Shown: one piece after another, positions 33,449 to 41,843 of the stretch | Layout: every line of letters starts with the position of its first letter | How positions within the stretch are numbered: position 1 is the stretch's first letter | From: VMCP01 sp964592635 | GTDB taxonomy: Bacteria; Bacteroidota; Bacteroidia; NS11-12g; UBA955 | Assembly (NCBI GenBank): GCA_964592635.1 | Contig: CAZQFZ010000005.1 | Coordinates: 1-49,605, forward strand | Length of the DNA stretch: 49,605 nucleotides | Direction: 5' to 3' | Position numbers and translations under genes: made by a program | The notes under the pieces: generated by a model | Told to the model about the DNA's origin: nothing | The model's input: the letters and a program-made list of their open reading frames with translations, nothing else | Database searches by the model: none

Positions 33449-36109
33449 TTATCTCAAATTATTCTGAACTTGAATTCTATGTGTAACGGCAATTACAAAT
33501 CCAACTACCATAATAATGGTTCCAAACCAAACCAAATTTATCCATGGAAATAAAACAGCTTTTAAAACAACATATTCTCTAACAGGTGTCTTTTCCCCGG
33601 TTTGAATTACAAATGATATTTTTTGCTTAGCTGGGTCTGGGTCGTCTATTTTAAAATTCTGTAATGTGAGAATTACCCCTAGACTTTCGTCTTCTACCGG
33701 TAATGATTCTAAGTTACCATTTTTTTCATTGATTAAAATCATTGGATACAATAAACCCTTTCTTCCTAAACGCTCAACTTGCACCTCTAATTTAAGTGCT
33801 AGTCCCCTTTCATCTGTAGATTTTAACAATTGTAATGGAGTAAATTGACATTTACCACTAGACGTGGTAAACTTTTGTCCAATGAGCACAGTATCCGAAA
33901 CAAAAGCACTGTATGGTTCTTTTTTATCCATTCCGCTGTGATAATTCACATGTGTAAAAATGTCTTTATGGATAAAATGTTTGGTTGAAGGTTCAGCTAA
34001 CAATCCCATTTTAGGATTATTTTGAGTTTTTGGAGCTAATAAAAATGTATCGCCTGTTTTTATGTTCCTAAAGTGCAAATAGAAAAACTCATCTAACGTA
34101 TCATAAATGATTCCCTTTTGACTACCTCTGTAAGTTACTTTATAGTCGCCCATGTTTAGAGGTTCATTCTTGTAAATCAATAGATTCTCACGATTGAATT
34201 GGATTCCTTTCAAATCCAGTTTGCCTTTTTCGTCTTGCTCAGGAGCTAGTGCAATACCATTGTTTGTGGTTGAAAGGATTTTTTGATTTACTGAAGATAC
34301 CAATACTCCTACCAATAAAACTCCGAAGCCGAGGTGTGATAGTGGTGCTCCCCAGTTCATGAATCTCCATTTTTTTCTTTGCCATATTATTTGGAAGTTT
34401 CCTATAACTACCCAAACTGCGAAGAATAAAAACAGTATATTTTCAAAACCATGTATGTCAAATCCCCAATTAGCTAAAAATGTGGCGATTAAGGCAGTCA
34501 ATGCTGAAATAATTATGTTTTTGGTCCAAATTTCTTTTGGAGTTTCTCTGAAGTGAAAAAATTGGGTAATTGCCATCAAAACCATAATTGGCATTGCCAT
34601 CCACAATTGAATTCGGTTGTAATCATCTTCGGTTGGAACTGCCATCTTATATCCAAACAGTTTGTTGAATACTGGGATGGATGTTCCTGTAAAAATTTGA
34701 ATCAAACTTAAAATGATAAACATCGATCCCAAGAAAATCCAAAACTCTCTACTGCTTAAATGTTCGTCGGCAATTTCATTCTTATTGTTTTTGTATAAAT
34801 TTCTGATAAAAACGACCAAAACCACAAAAAATGCGATAATTCCAATCCATTTTACGCTGCTGGAGTACAACTCATGTGCCGTTTCAGGTAAAGCATAAGC
34901 CAATAAAATGGGAATTACGAACAATGCAATTAGTATATAACCACTCTTTTTTCGTAAATCAATTGAATCGAAACTTGCAACTGCACTGATACCTATGAAA
35001 ACCAACAAGAAAATCAATAGTTGACCCGAGAGACCTAAGTCTGTGAATGAGTGAACACTAGATTCTCCCAGTATTCCGCTTCGAGTTAAAAAAGTAGCGT
35101 ATAAAACTAACCAGAAAGACAATTGGGTTAATAGGTGCGAAGTGAAAAGGTGTCGCCCGGTATTTTTAGAAATAATAATTAAGTGTACAGCTGAGGTCAT
35201 TATTAACCATGGAAGTAGGGAAGCATTTTCAACAGGATCCCAGGCCCAATATCCCCCAAAAGACAAACTTTCATATGCCCAAAACCCACCCATAATAATT
35301 CCGGTACCCAATATCCCTACACAAGCCAATCCCCAAATCAAAGAAGGCATTAACCAAGAACGATCTTCTTTATTCCATAAAGCGGATAAACTATAGGAAA
35401 AGGGCACAATAGCTAAAGCAAAGCCCAAAAAAAGTGTTGGAGGGTGAATTACCATCCAGTAGTTTTGAAGCAATTTGTTTAAACCATTGCCGTCTTTAAA
35501 TACCTGTAAGTAATTTTCTACGCCCAATGATCCTAAAATTGGTATGTTTAAGAAATCAGGACGTTCTTCTCTTAAAAGTTGGAAGGGGCTGCTCCCCAGT
35601 TTAAAGTCGCCTATTTCAAAGCCAAGGATCATGGATGACAATACGACTTGAGCAAACGCAATGATGGCTAAAACGGGACTCTCCCATTTGCCTGCTTGAC
35701 GCTTTAGAACAAGTGCAATTATAGAGTTCCAAAATATCCAAAGTAAAAAGCTGCCTTCTTGACCTTCCCAAAAACAGGAAATCATGTAATATACGGGCAG
35801 TGAGTTGCTTGAATGTCGCCATGCATAATAATATTCATACCGATGAAAAAATATCAGGGCAAACAATATTGAAAAAACGGAAATTACCGATAAAGCGTGT
35901 ATATTTAAGCTAATTCGTGCAATTTTTAAATTTTGAATTTCAGCAGATTGATTGTTTTTAAAATAAAAAATGGCGGATACTAAAGCGCTCATGAACATGA
36001 GCACCATAAAAAATTCTCCCAAATTGCCTAGCCAAAGCCATTCGTTTTTAAAATCTATTAAGGGGTTGATTGGATTGGGTAAAGACGACAGTAAATTCAC
36101 AATTTTCAA
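33449..36109 (-). CDS. ccmF: Cytochrome c maturation protein CcmF (heme lyase component)
   Basis: 886 residues, about 14 membrane segments. The tryptophan-rich heme-handling signature GGYWAWDPVENASLLPWL identifies a WWD-family protein. Conserved periplasmic histidines are plausible in YYAWRHSS and WMVIHPPTLFLG. The C-terminal third is a large periplasmic domain. In system I maturation CcmF receives heme from holo-CcmE and attaches it to apocytochrome CxxCH motifs. It is 8 nt after ccmE, in the order ccmC-ccmD-ccmE-ccmF. Confidence 0.94.
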   Translation of the reverse strand: MKIVNLLSSLPNPINPLIDFKNEWLWLGNLGEFFMVLMFMSALVSAIFYFKNNQSAEIQNLKIARISLNIHALSVISVFSILFALIFFHRYEYYYAWRHSSNSLPVYYMISCFWEGQEGSFLLWIFWNSIIALVLKRQAGKWESPVLAIIAFAQVVLSSMILGFEIGDFKLGSSPFQLLREERPDFLNIPILGSLGVENYLQVFKDGNGLNKLLQNYWMVIHPPTLFLGFALAIVPFSYSLSALWNKEDRSWLMPSLIWGLACVGILGTGIIMGGFWAYESLSFGGYWAWDPVENASLLPWLIMTSAVHLIIISKNTGRHLFTSHLLTQLSFWLVLYATFLTRSGILGESSVHSFTDLGLSGQLLIFLLVFIGISAVASFDSIDLRKKSGYILIALFVIPILLAYALPETAHELYSSSVKWIGIIAFFVVLVVFIRNLYKNNKNEIADEHLSSREFWIFLGSMFIILSLIQIFTGTSIPVFNKLFGYKMAVPTEDDYNRIQLWMAMPIMVLMAITQFFHFRETPKEIWTKNIIISALTALIATFLANWGFDIHGFENILFLFFAVWVVIGNFQIIWQRKKWRFMNWGAPLSHLGFGVLLVGVLVSSVNQKILSTTNNGIALAPEQDEKGKLDLKGIQFNRENLLIYKNEPLNMGDYKVTYRGSQKGIIYDTLDEFFYLHFRNIKTGDTFLLAPKTQNNPKMGLLAEPSTKHFIHKDIFTHVNYHSGMDKKEPYSAFVSDTVLIGQKFTTSSGKCQFTPLQLLKSTDERGLALKLEVQVERLGRKGLLYPMILINEKNGNLESLPVEDESLGVILTLQNFKIDDPDPAKQKISFVIQTGEKTPVREYVVLKAVLFPWINLVWFGTIIMVVGFVIAVTHRIQVQNNLR

Positions 36110-36117
36110 GTTTATTT

Positions 36118-36537
36118 TTAGTTTCTGGGTATCTCTTCGGGGTGTTGTTTAACTGGTGCGTCTTCGTATTTCGAAGGGCATTTGCTCAAAATGGTTTCGG
36201 CATAAAAGAAATCACCCATGCTTCTTCCATTTAGTACAATTTTTTCGCTACGTTCTAAATCTTGGGGTTTGGGTTGACCAAATTCAATCCGTTTTTCCAC
36301 ACCCAAGCTATCTATTGCGTAGAAAACTAGATGATTAGGGTCTTTTTGAGGATCGTATTCAATGGGCTTGGCCTTACTCAGTTTACAAACGATGTGATAA
36401 TTTTTAGATGGATTATCTTTGGCTAATTCATCCGCTTCTTGAAATGAAACATAACGCGAGGTATTGTCCCACAAACCAACTACTGCAGCAATTGCAATTC
36501 CAGCGATAAGTATTAGAAAAATATGTAGGGGTTTCAT
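36118..36537 (-). CDS. ccmE: Heme chaperone CcmE, Cys-type (CxxxY)
   Basis: 139 residues. A single N-terminal membrane anchor (IFLILIAGIAIAAVVGLW) is followed by the OB-fold domain. In classical CcmE a His carries covalent heme (H130 in E. coli). Here the equivalent position is Cys120, in the motif CPSKY at 120-124 with Tyr124. This matches the CxxxY variant described for Desulfovibrio-type and archaeal CcmE proteins, in systems that lack CcmH/CcmG (Goddard et al. 2010). The start overlaps the ccmD stop (ATGA). Confidence 0.88.
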   Translation of the reverse strand: MKPLHIFLILIAGIAIAAVVGLWDNTSRYVSFQEADELAKDNPSKNYHIVCKLSKAKPIEYDPQKDPNHLVFYAIDSLGVEKRIEFGQPKPQDLERSEKIVLNGRSMGDFFYAETILSKCPSKYEDAPVKQHPEEIPRN

Positions 36538-36680
36538 TTAATTTTATCCTCTAAGTTACTGATTTTTTTATTCATTCTAAACAACATAACTATGGTTCCG
36601 ATAAGAATTACGGACAATACGGCTATTACGACATTATTCTTCATATTACTTGTTAAAAATTCAACTATTTTATTTTCCAT
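36534..36680 (-). CDS. ccmD: CcmD-like small membrane protein
   Basis: 48 residues, read from the sequence. It is too short for a normal ORF cutoff and easy to miss. The protein has a short N-terminus, one hydrophobic helix (NVVIAVLSVILIGTIVMLF) and a charged tail RMNKKISNLEDKIK, the classical CcmD topology. Its stop overlaps the ccmE ATG (ATGA) and it lies 44 nt after ccmC. CcmD connects the CcmABC complex with CcmE. The assignment rests on topology and position. Confidence 0.75.
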   Translation of the reverse strand: MENKIVEFLTSNMKNNVVIAVLSVILIGTIVMLFRMNKKISNLEDKIK

Positions 36681-36724
36681 GGTTTAAACGAATTAATTTA
36701 TATTTTGTGCTTTGGATTAAACTC

Positions 36725-37849
36725 TCAATCTTCATTGGCATCCATCTCATCATGTTTTTGAGATAAAATATTGATTCTAATTTTGAGTGTTGAAATATAA
36801 TAAAACAGTCCAATCCAACCTAAAACTGCGGGATAGAAGTAAAATCGTAGGGTATTATCTAAATCGTATTTATTAAAGCCTACACTACCACCGGTTCCTG
36901 GGTGCAACGAAGTACTCGACAATTTGGGCATGATAGCAATCAACGCAATAAAAATGGGATAAATCAAGACGCTATAAACTGAAGAAATACGGGCTTTTTG
37001 ATATCTATCTTTAATGCTTGATCGCAATATAAGATAAGCAAAATACATCAACATTCCGATTGCTACTCCGTTCAATTTGGGGTCTTCTGCAGGCCACCAA
37101 CTTTGCCAAGTAACACGAGCCCAAATTGAGCCAGTGATACATCCTAATACACCATTCAAAATGGCAATTTTTGTGAATGCCTCTGAATAGTAATCGTGGT
37201 ACAGGTTTTGAGTCGACAAGTATTTCATAGAAAAAACCATCGATAGTCCCAATAAAAACATCATACTGAACCACATGGGCACATGATATAACAAATTCCG
37301 AATACTCTCGTACAAAATATTACGATTGGGGAAACCTTTTTCCACTTGATCTACAATAGGTGTTTTCTCATTAGTTGACCATTGAGAAATATTGGTTTGG
37401 TTCGTATCTGATTTAGACTTTTCGATCCACAGCGCATCCGGATAATATACAAAAAATGAATCCCCAGAAGGGTTTTTCAATTTCAAAAACAAATCTGCGC
37501 TCGATGAACTTGCATTTTTTCCTAATTGTACCAATAATTCTGATTTAATCGTATTATTGTCATGGTTGCGTTCAATATTTCTAAATTCCCAAAGCTGACT
37601 TTCACTTTTGGAGTTTTTTAACACCACAGAAACTGGTTTTAGGGTTGAATCCTTGTATAACGGGGAATAGAGTTGTATGGTTATCTGCGAAGTCGTGTCA
37701 GATTTAATTCGGAATGGTTCTATTGAAACCACACCTGTTTTCAATGCAGTTCCCAATCCCCCAATAATTACATAAATCAACAACAATGCAGAAATGAAGA
37801 GTACTGCATTATTGAATTTCTTGTATTGATGTAAATTCCAGAATTTCAT
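36725..37849 (-). CDS. ccmC: Heme exporter / cytochrome c assembly protein CcmC-CcsA type
   Basis: 374 residues. It carries the WWD-like block GSIWARVTWQSWWPAEDPKLNG, with the second half (AEDPKL) departing from the classic VWDxRL, and conserved segments LLYHVPMWFSMMFLLG and LHPGTGGSVGFNKYDLD. An N-terminal section of about 180 residues lies outside the usual CcmC core. Several membrane helices follow in the second half. Role: presents heme to CcmE. It starts 1 nt after the proline dehydrogenase stop, so the cluster is probably transcribed with proDH. ccmA and ccmB are not in the window. Confidence 0.88.
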   Translation of the reverse strand: MKFWNLHQYKKFNNAVLFISALLLIYVIIGGLGTALKTGVVSIEPFRIKSDTTSQITIQLYSPLYKDSTLKPVSVVLKNSKSESQLWEFRNIERNHDNNTIKSELLVQLGKNASSSSADLFLKLKNPSGDSFFVYYPDALWIEKSKSDTNQTNISQWSTNEKTPIVDQVEKGFPNRNILYESIRNLLYHVPMWFSMMFLLGLSMVFSMKYLSTQNLYHDYYSEAFTKIAILNGVLGCITGSIWARVTWQSWWPAEDPKLNGVAIGMLMYFAYLILRSSIKDRYQKARISSVYSVLIYPIFIALIAIMPKLSSTSLHPGTGGSVGFNKYDLDNTLRFYFYPAVLGWIGLFYYISTLKIRINILSQKHDEMDANED

Positions 37850-37850
37850 G

Positions 37851-39014
37851 TTATGAATTGGATCTTCTCAATAACTCTTTTTCAATTAAGCCTAGCTCCC
37901 TGCCCATTTGACCTGCAACCGAGGAATTTTCTTGTGCTCTGCGAGTCAAATATGGAATTACAGCACTAACTGGACCATAGGGTACATATTTAGCCACATT
38001 ATAACCGAGATTGGATAAATTATAGCTAATATGGTCGCTCATGCCTAAAAGTTGACTAAAAAATACCCCGGGATGTTGATTTTGCAATCCATGTTTAGAT
38101 AGTAATTCAGTACCTTTTAAAGAACTTAATTCGTTGTGCGTACCGATACAAATTTGCACTCTAAGGTGGTGCTCCAAGCACAATTCTACAGCACGATCAT
38201 AATCGGCATCAGTTGATGCTTTATCTTTCTGAATCGGATCGGTGTAACCCATTTCTTGAGCCCTTGCTCTCTCCTTTTCCATATATGCACCTCGAACGAT
38301 TTTAAATCCTAAATGATGGTTGGTTGAAGCAATTTGATTTTGCAAATATTCCAAACGGTCGTGTCGATACATTTGCAACGTGTTGTAAATGATGGCCTGA
38401 TTTTGATTGAATTTTTGCATGGCTTCTTCCGCCAATCGGTCTATTGCTTCTTGCAACCATGTTTCTTCTGCATCAATAAATAGACGCACTTTGCAATCAA
38501 ACGCAGTTTGGCAAATATTAAAGAATCTGCTTACACCGGCTTCCCAATTTGCTTTTTCGGGGGATGATAATTCGCTACCTGAAGTCATCTTTGCCAATAA
38601 ATCGGAATGTATGACTCCCGTCACTTTAAACACTGCGAACGGAATGGATTCAGGTTGACTTTGAGCTGCATGAATTGTGCGAATAATTTCTTGGGCCGTT
38701 GTATTGAAGATGTGTTCTGACTCCTCGCCTTCCACGGAGTAATCCAAAATAGTTCCAATGCCAGAAGCATTCAGTCTATTGATAGTTACTTGACAATCTT
38801 GAATGTTCTCACCACCACAAAATTGTTCGAATATAGTATTCTTAATTACGGATTTTAGTCCCAAATTCAATGCAATTTTAGCCATTGACGGACCCCATTT
38901 TAACAACCACGGATAATCGAATGACTTGAAAAGCAATCTTGCCTTTTTCAATTCTCCATTTTTCTTGCTTTTGAAGGCAATTTCAGTATTATCAAAAGAT
39001 ATCTTTGAGTTCAT
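37851..39014 (-). CDS. Proline dehydrogenase (monofunctional)
   Basis: FAD-dependent oxidation of proline to pyrroline-5-carboxylate, delivering electrons to quinone. 387 residues, so only the PRODH barrel is present: no P5C dehydrogenase half as in PutA. The barrel motifs KIVRGAYMEKERAR and ICIGTHNELS and the C-terminal YGPVSAVIPYLTRRAQENSS (Arg-Arg substrate motif) are visible. It is the first gene of the run that continues with ccmC. The first promoter-like box is a TATTTTG at 39027-39033. Confidence 0.92.
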   Translation of the reverse strand: MNSKISFDNTEIAFKSKKNGELKKARLLFKSFDYPWLLKWGPSMAKIALNLGLKSVIKNTIFEQFCGGENIQDCQVTINRLNASGIGTILDYSVEGEESEHIFNTTAQEIIRTIHAAQSQPESIPFAVFKVTGVIHSDLLAKMTSGSELSSPEKANWEAGVSRFFNICQTAFDCKVRLFIDAEETWLQEAIDRLAEEAMQKFNQNQAIIYNTLQMYRHDRLEYLQNQIASTNHHLGFKIVRGAYMEKERARAQEMGYTDPIQKDKASTDADYDRAVELCLEHHLRVQICIGTHNELSSLKGTELLSKHGLQNQHPGVFFSQLLGMSDHISYNLSNLGYNVAKYVPYGPVSAVIPYLTRRAQENSSVAGQMGRELGLIEKELLRRSNS

Positions 39015-39070
39015 TGTTTCGTATTACAAAATAAAGCCAAAACAATGGAAGTTTAAAGCATCTTCAACGA

Positions 39071-40036
39071 TTATGGCAATCTTAATTGTAATTTTTCAAT
39101 TGCTTCAACAAATTTGGGGTGCTTCTCAGACAAATAGTCCAGTTTTTCTTTATCGGTATAAGGACGACGAGCAGTTTGCTCTACTTCCCCTTTGATCAAT
39201 AAGAATTCTGTTATTTTATTTTGAGTCAATACAATCAGATCCTGAGTTAGCGATATTCTAATTTCTTCTAAAGCAACCATATGAAGTTGGCTTGAAGTTG
39301 TAAAAACTATTTTATTGTTGTCTATATCGCATTTTACCGATTTTAGTATTGAAGCGATACGTGGCGATTTATTGGCGGATAGTTTTTGAATCAAATCGGA
39401 CGTTGAAATAGGTTCGATGTTGTTATGTGAAGAGTTCGGTTTTGGCGTTGTAAATGTTTGATTTGATCCATTAATTGAATCATTTGTAAGTGTGATAGCA
39501 TTTCTACTTGAATTATTTTCATTTGAATTTGATTCTGATTCATTTGAAGTTTTTCCCAATCCATTTTCTCTTTCATCAGAACGATTATCGATGTTTGGAA
39601 TTAACGTTTTTTCAAATCCATGGGAATTCGAAAGTTCCAAAACATTGATTGATGCAGAATCTAACTCCGAAGAATTAGAAGACTGATGGGATGATTTATT
39701 GTGTTGATTAAATGGGTGAGTTAAACCAATCAGGTTATCTTTATTGGGATCAGTGATTGGATCTTTTTTGTTCAATAAGTCATTATTTGGATTCTTGTGA
39801 ATAATCGAATCCATCCGTTTAACATCGCCACTTGAATCAATGTGTTCGGTTGGTATATTTTGATTTTTATCGGTTAGTTTATTGTTTTTGAATGAATTAA
39901 AATCCAAAGCACCCAAACGAGTTTGGGTTACTTTATTTATTGAATCTTCTCTTATAGATGGAGCTGATCTATCTGCAATTGATTTATTACCCACGCCTTG
40001 GGTATTTTGATCTGCAGTGGAAGTAAGATTAGTTAA
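39071..40036 (-). CDS. DnaX C-terminal part, read in the shifted frame after the A11 run
   Basis: This frame is open from the A run at 40037-40047 to the stop at 39071, about 321 residues. Its first conventional start is GTG at 39994. An Asn/Ser-rich hydrophilic linker (about 190 residues) precedes a folded C-terminal domain of about 110 residues: DLIQKLSANKSPRI to SLTQDLIVLTQNKITEFLLIKGEVEQTARRPYTDKEKLDYLSEKHPKFVEAIEKLQLRLP. The end matches the tau-type C-terminus of Bacteroidota DnaX. I infer that it is normally joined to the ATPase part by slippage. Independent translation from 39994 is possible but unlikely. Confidence 0.6.
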   Translation of the reverse strand, partial: LTNLTSTADQNTQGVGNKSIADRSAPSIREDSINKVTQTRLGALDFNSFKNNKLTDKNQNIPTEHIDSSGDVKRMDSIIHKNPNNDLLNKKDPITDPNKDNLIGLTHPFNQHNKSSHQSSNSSELDSASINVLELSNSHGFEKTLIPNIDNRSDERENGLGKTSNESESNSNENNSSRNAITLTNDSINGSNQTFTTPKPNSSHNNIEPISTSDLIQKLSANKSPRIASILKSVKCDIDNNKIVFTTSSQLHMVALEEIRISLTQDLIVLTQNKITEFLLIKGEVEQTARRPYTDKEKLDYLSEKHPKFVEAIEKLQLRLP

Positions 40037-41132
40037 TTTTTTTTTTTACTTCCTCAAGTGTGGGAAGTTCAGAAACAAATTGAAGTACGTGTGATAGTTT
40101 TATGTACGTCACTTCAATCAATAGTCGAGGATTTCTGGATGTTTTGATTTTATCTTCTGCCTCATGGGTGATATTCAGCGCATTCAATAAGAACGCCATC
40201 GACAAGTTAGCCGACTGCTCCTTATAACGTACCTTGTATGACTCCGAAATATCCAATAATGAATTGGTTAGCGGATCTTTACTTACAATCAAATTCCGAA
40301 AATGTTGTGCTAAGCCGCCTATGATTAACGATATATCAAAACCTTGATTAATTATTCTATCGATTATGAGTAAACCGTGCCCAATTTCTTGGTTCACGAT
40401 ATGATTCGTTAGATCGAAAAAGGTTTCAACATCCAGAATATTGAGCATTTCAACTGCCTTTTCGTAGGTTATTTCACCGCGCGAAAAACTAGCAAGCTGA
40501 TCAAATAAACTCAACGCATCTCTTAAACCACCATCGGCCTTGTTAGAGATAAGGTGAAGAACTTCCTCTGAAACTTCAATACCTTCGTTTTGCGCAATCA
40601 TTTTTAAATGATCGACCATGTCTTTATTTTCTATTCGATTGAAATTAAAGACTTGACAACGGCTAAGAATGGTTGGAAGAATTTTGTTTTTCTCGGTTGT
40701 TGCGAGTATGAATATGGCGTAACTAGGAGGTTCTTCTAAAGTTTTCAAAAATGCATTAAACGCATTTGTTGAAAGCATGTGAACCTCATCTATTATATAT
40801 ACCTTGTATTTGCCAATTTGGGGTGGTATTCGAACCTGATCGATTAGGTTTCGGATATCCTCTACCTGGTTGTTGGATGCGGCATCTAATTCAAAAATAT
40901 TGAATGAAAAGTCGTGATCCGTATTTTCGTTATTTTGTTGGTTAATAACTTTAGCTAAAATCCGCGCACAAGTTGTTTTTCCAACACCTCTTGGACCTGT
41001 AAACAAAAAAGCTTGTGCTAATTTGTTGGACGTAATTTCATGCATTAATGTTTCAGCAACATGCTTCTGTCCTACTACCTCTGAAAAGGTTTTAGGACGG
41101 TATTTTCTGGCTGAAACAATGTACGATTCCAC
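40029..41132 (-). CDS. dnaX: DNA polymerase III clamp-loader ATPase, gamma-like product
   Basis: 367 residues from GTG 41132 to the stop at 40029-40031. The AAA+ core is complete: Walker A GPRGVGKTT (46-54), Walker B YIIDEVHM (112-119), sensor ATTE and the SRC motif LSRCQVFNF. The usual DnaX zinc-binding cysteines after Walker A are absent, with NQQNNENTDHDFSF in their place. Flavobacteriales relatives show the same gap. The frame ends after EEVKKKIN just past an A11 run, as a gamma-like truncated product. A tau-like product would need the shifted frame. Box TAATTTG at 41137-41143 precedes the start by 4 nt. Confidence 0.9.
   Translation of the reverse strand: MESYIVSARKYRPKTFSEVVGQKHVAETLMHEITSNKLAQAFLFTGPRGVGKTTCARILAKVINQQNNENTDHDFSFNIFELDAASNNQVEDIRNLIDQVRIPPQIGKYKVYIIDEVHMLSTNAFNAFLKTLEEPPSYAIFILATTEKNKILPTILSRCQVFNFNRIENKDMVDHLKMIAQNEGIEVSEEVLHLISNKADGGLRDALSLFDQLASFSRGEITYEKAVEMLNILDVETFFDLTNHIVNQEIGHGLLIIDRIINQGFDISLIIGGLAQHFRNLIVSKDPLTNSLLDISESYKVRYKEQSANLSMAFLLNALNITHEAEDKIKTSRNPRLLIEVTYIKLSHVLQFVSELPTLEEVKKKIN
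40037..40047 (-). other. A11 slippery run inside dnaX
   Basis: Eleven consecutive adenines on the coding strand, immediately before ATT AAC TAA in frame. Changing the run by minus one (or plus two) joins the ATPase frame to the open C-terminal frame. Frame arithmetic was done by hand and holds. Confidence 0.75.
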
Positions 41133-41136
41133 AATG

Positions 41137-41143
41137 CAAATTA
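41137..41143 (-). promoter_or_regulatory. Promoter-like box abutting dnaX start
   Basis: Minus-strand TAATTTG, one base shorter than TAnnTTTG, 4 nt before the GTG at 41132. It has the same layout as at dapB and implies a leaderless transcript. Confidence 0.3.
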
Positions 41144-41242
41144 ATCTATTTTTTATCAGTCAGGCAATCTCGATAAGCTTTTTATTTTCGATTTTTACGC
41201 ACAAGGGTGTAATTTTCTTTTACAATACTCGAAATTTGTTCT

Positions 41243-41249
41243 TAATTTG
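41243..41249 (+). promoter_or_regulatory. Promoter-like box before the thioredoxin-like gene
   Basis: TAATTTG, one base short of TAnnTTTG, 8 nt before ATG 41258. Low certainty. Confidence 0.25.
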
Positions 41250-41257
41250 TATTTGAA

Positions 41258-41779
41258 ATGAACATCGGAGAGATTTTAGTCCCATTTGAGTTGAAAAGCA
41301 CATCAGGTAAGATGGTAAACTCGTTTGATTATCACGAATTCTATGCATTAGCCATAGTTGTAACCTGTAACCATTGTAAATATTCTCAGGCTTACTGGCA
41401 ACGAATTATCAAACTCGCCAACAAATTCGAAGAAGATAACTTAGCCGTTGTTGCAATCAATCCAAACAATCCTTCTATTCAACCACAAGACAGTTTTGAA
41501 AATATGGTTCAATTGAAAAATCAATTGAATTTACCTTTTGAATACCTTTTCGACGAAAATCAGAAAGTTGCAAAGAGTCTGGGGGCAACTAAAACACCAG
41601 AAGTATTTCTTTTCAACAGCCGACGAGAATTGGTATATAAAGGTGCAATCGACGATAGTTGGGACAACGAACAAACTGTTACCCATGTTTATCTTGATGA
41701 TGCGATAGAATATGCATTAGATGGAGTGGAGATTGATTATCCTGAGGTAGCAGCGGTAGGTTGTAGTATCAAGTGGTAA
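41258..41779 (+). CDS. Thioredoxin-like / AhpC-TSA family protein
   Basis: 173 residues, one thioredoxin fold without signal peptide, so cytosolic. The CxxC is CNHC in VVTCNHCKYSQAYW, with the cis-Pro loop at TKTPEVFLFNS and the strand YLFDENQKVAKSLGA. A late Cys in VGCSIKW at the extreme C-terminus is characteristic of a Bacteroidota redoxin subfamily. Peroxidase or disulfide-reducing activity is likely. It is divergent from dnaX and upstream of marC, 64 nt away. Confidence 0.85.
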   Translation: MNIGEILVPFELKSTSGKMVNSFDYHEFYALAIVVTCNHCKYSQAYWQRIIKLANKFEEDNLAVVAINPNNPSIQPQDSFENMVQLKNQLNLPFEYLFDENQKVAKSLGATKTPEVFLFNSRRELVYKGAIDDSWDNEQTVTHVYLDDAIEYALDGVEIDYPEVAAVGCSIKW

Positions 41780-41843
41780 TTTTTGACCAACCCTAAACCA
41801 GGGATTGGATTTGCCTATTTTAGAATGAAGTAAAAATTATGCA

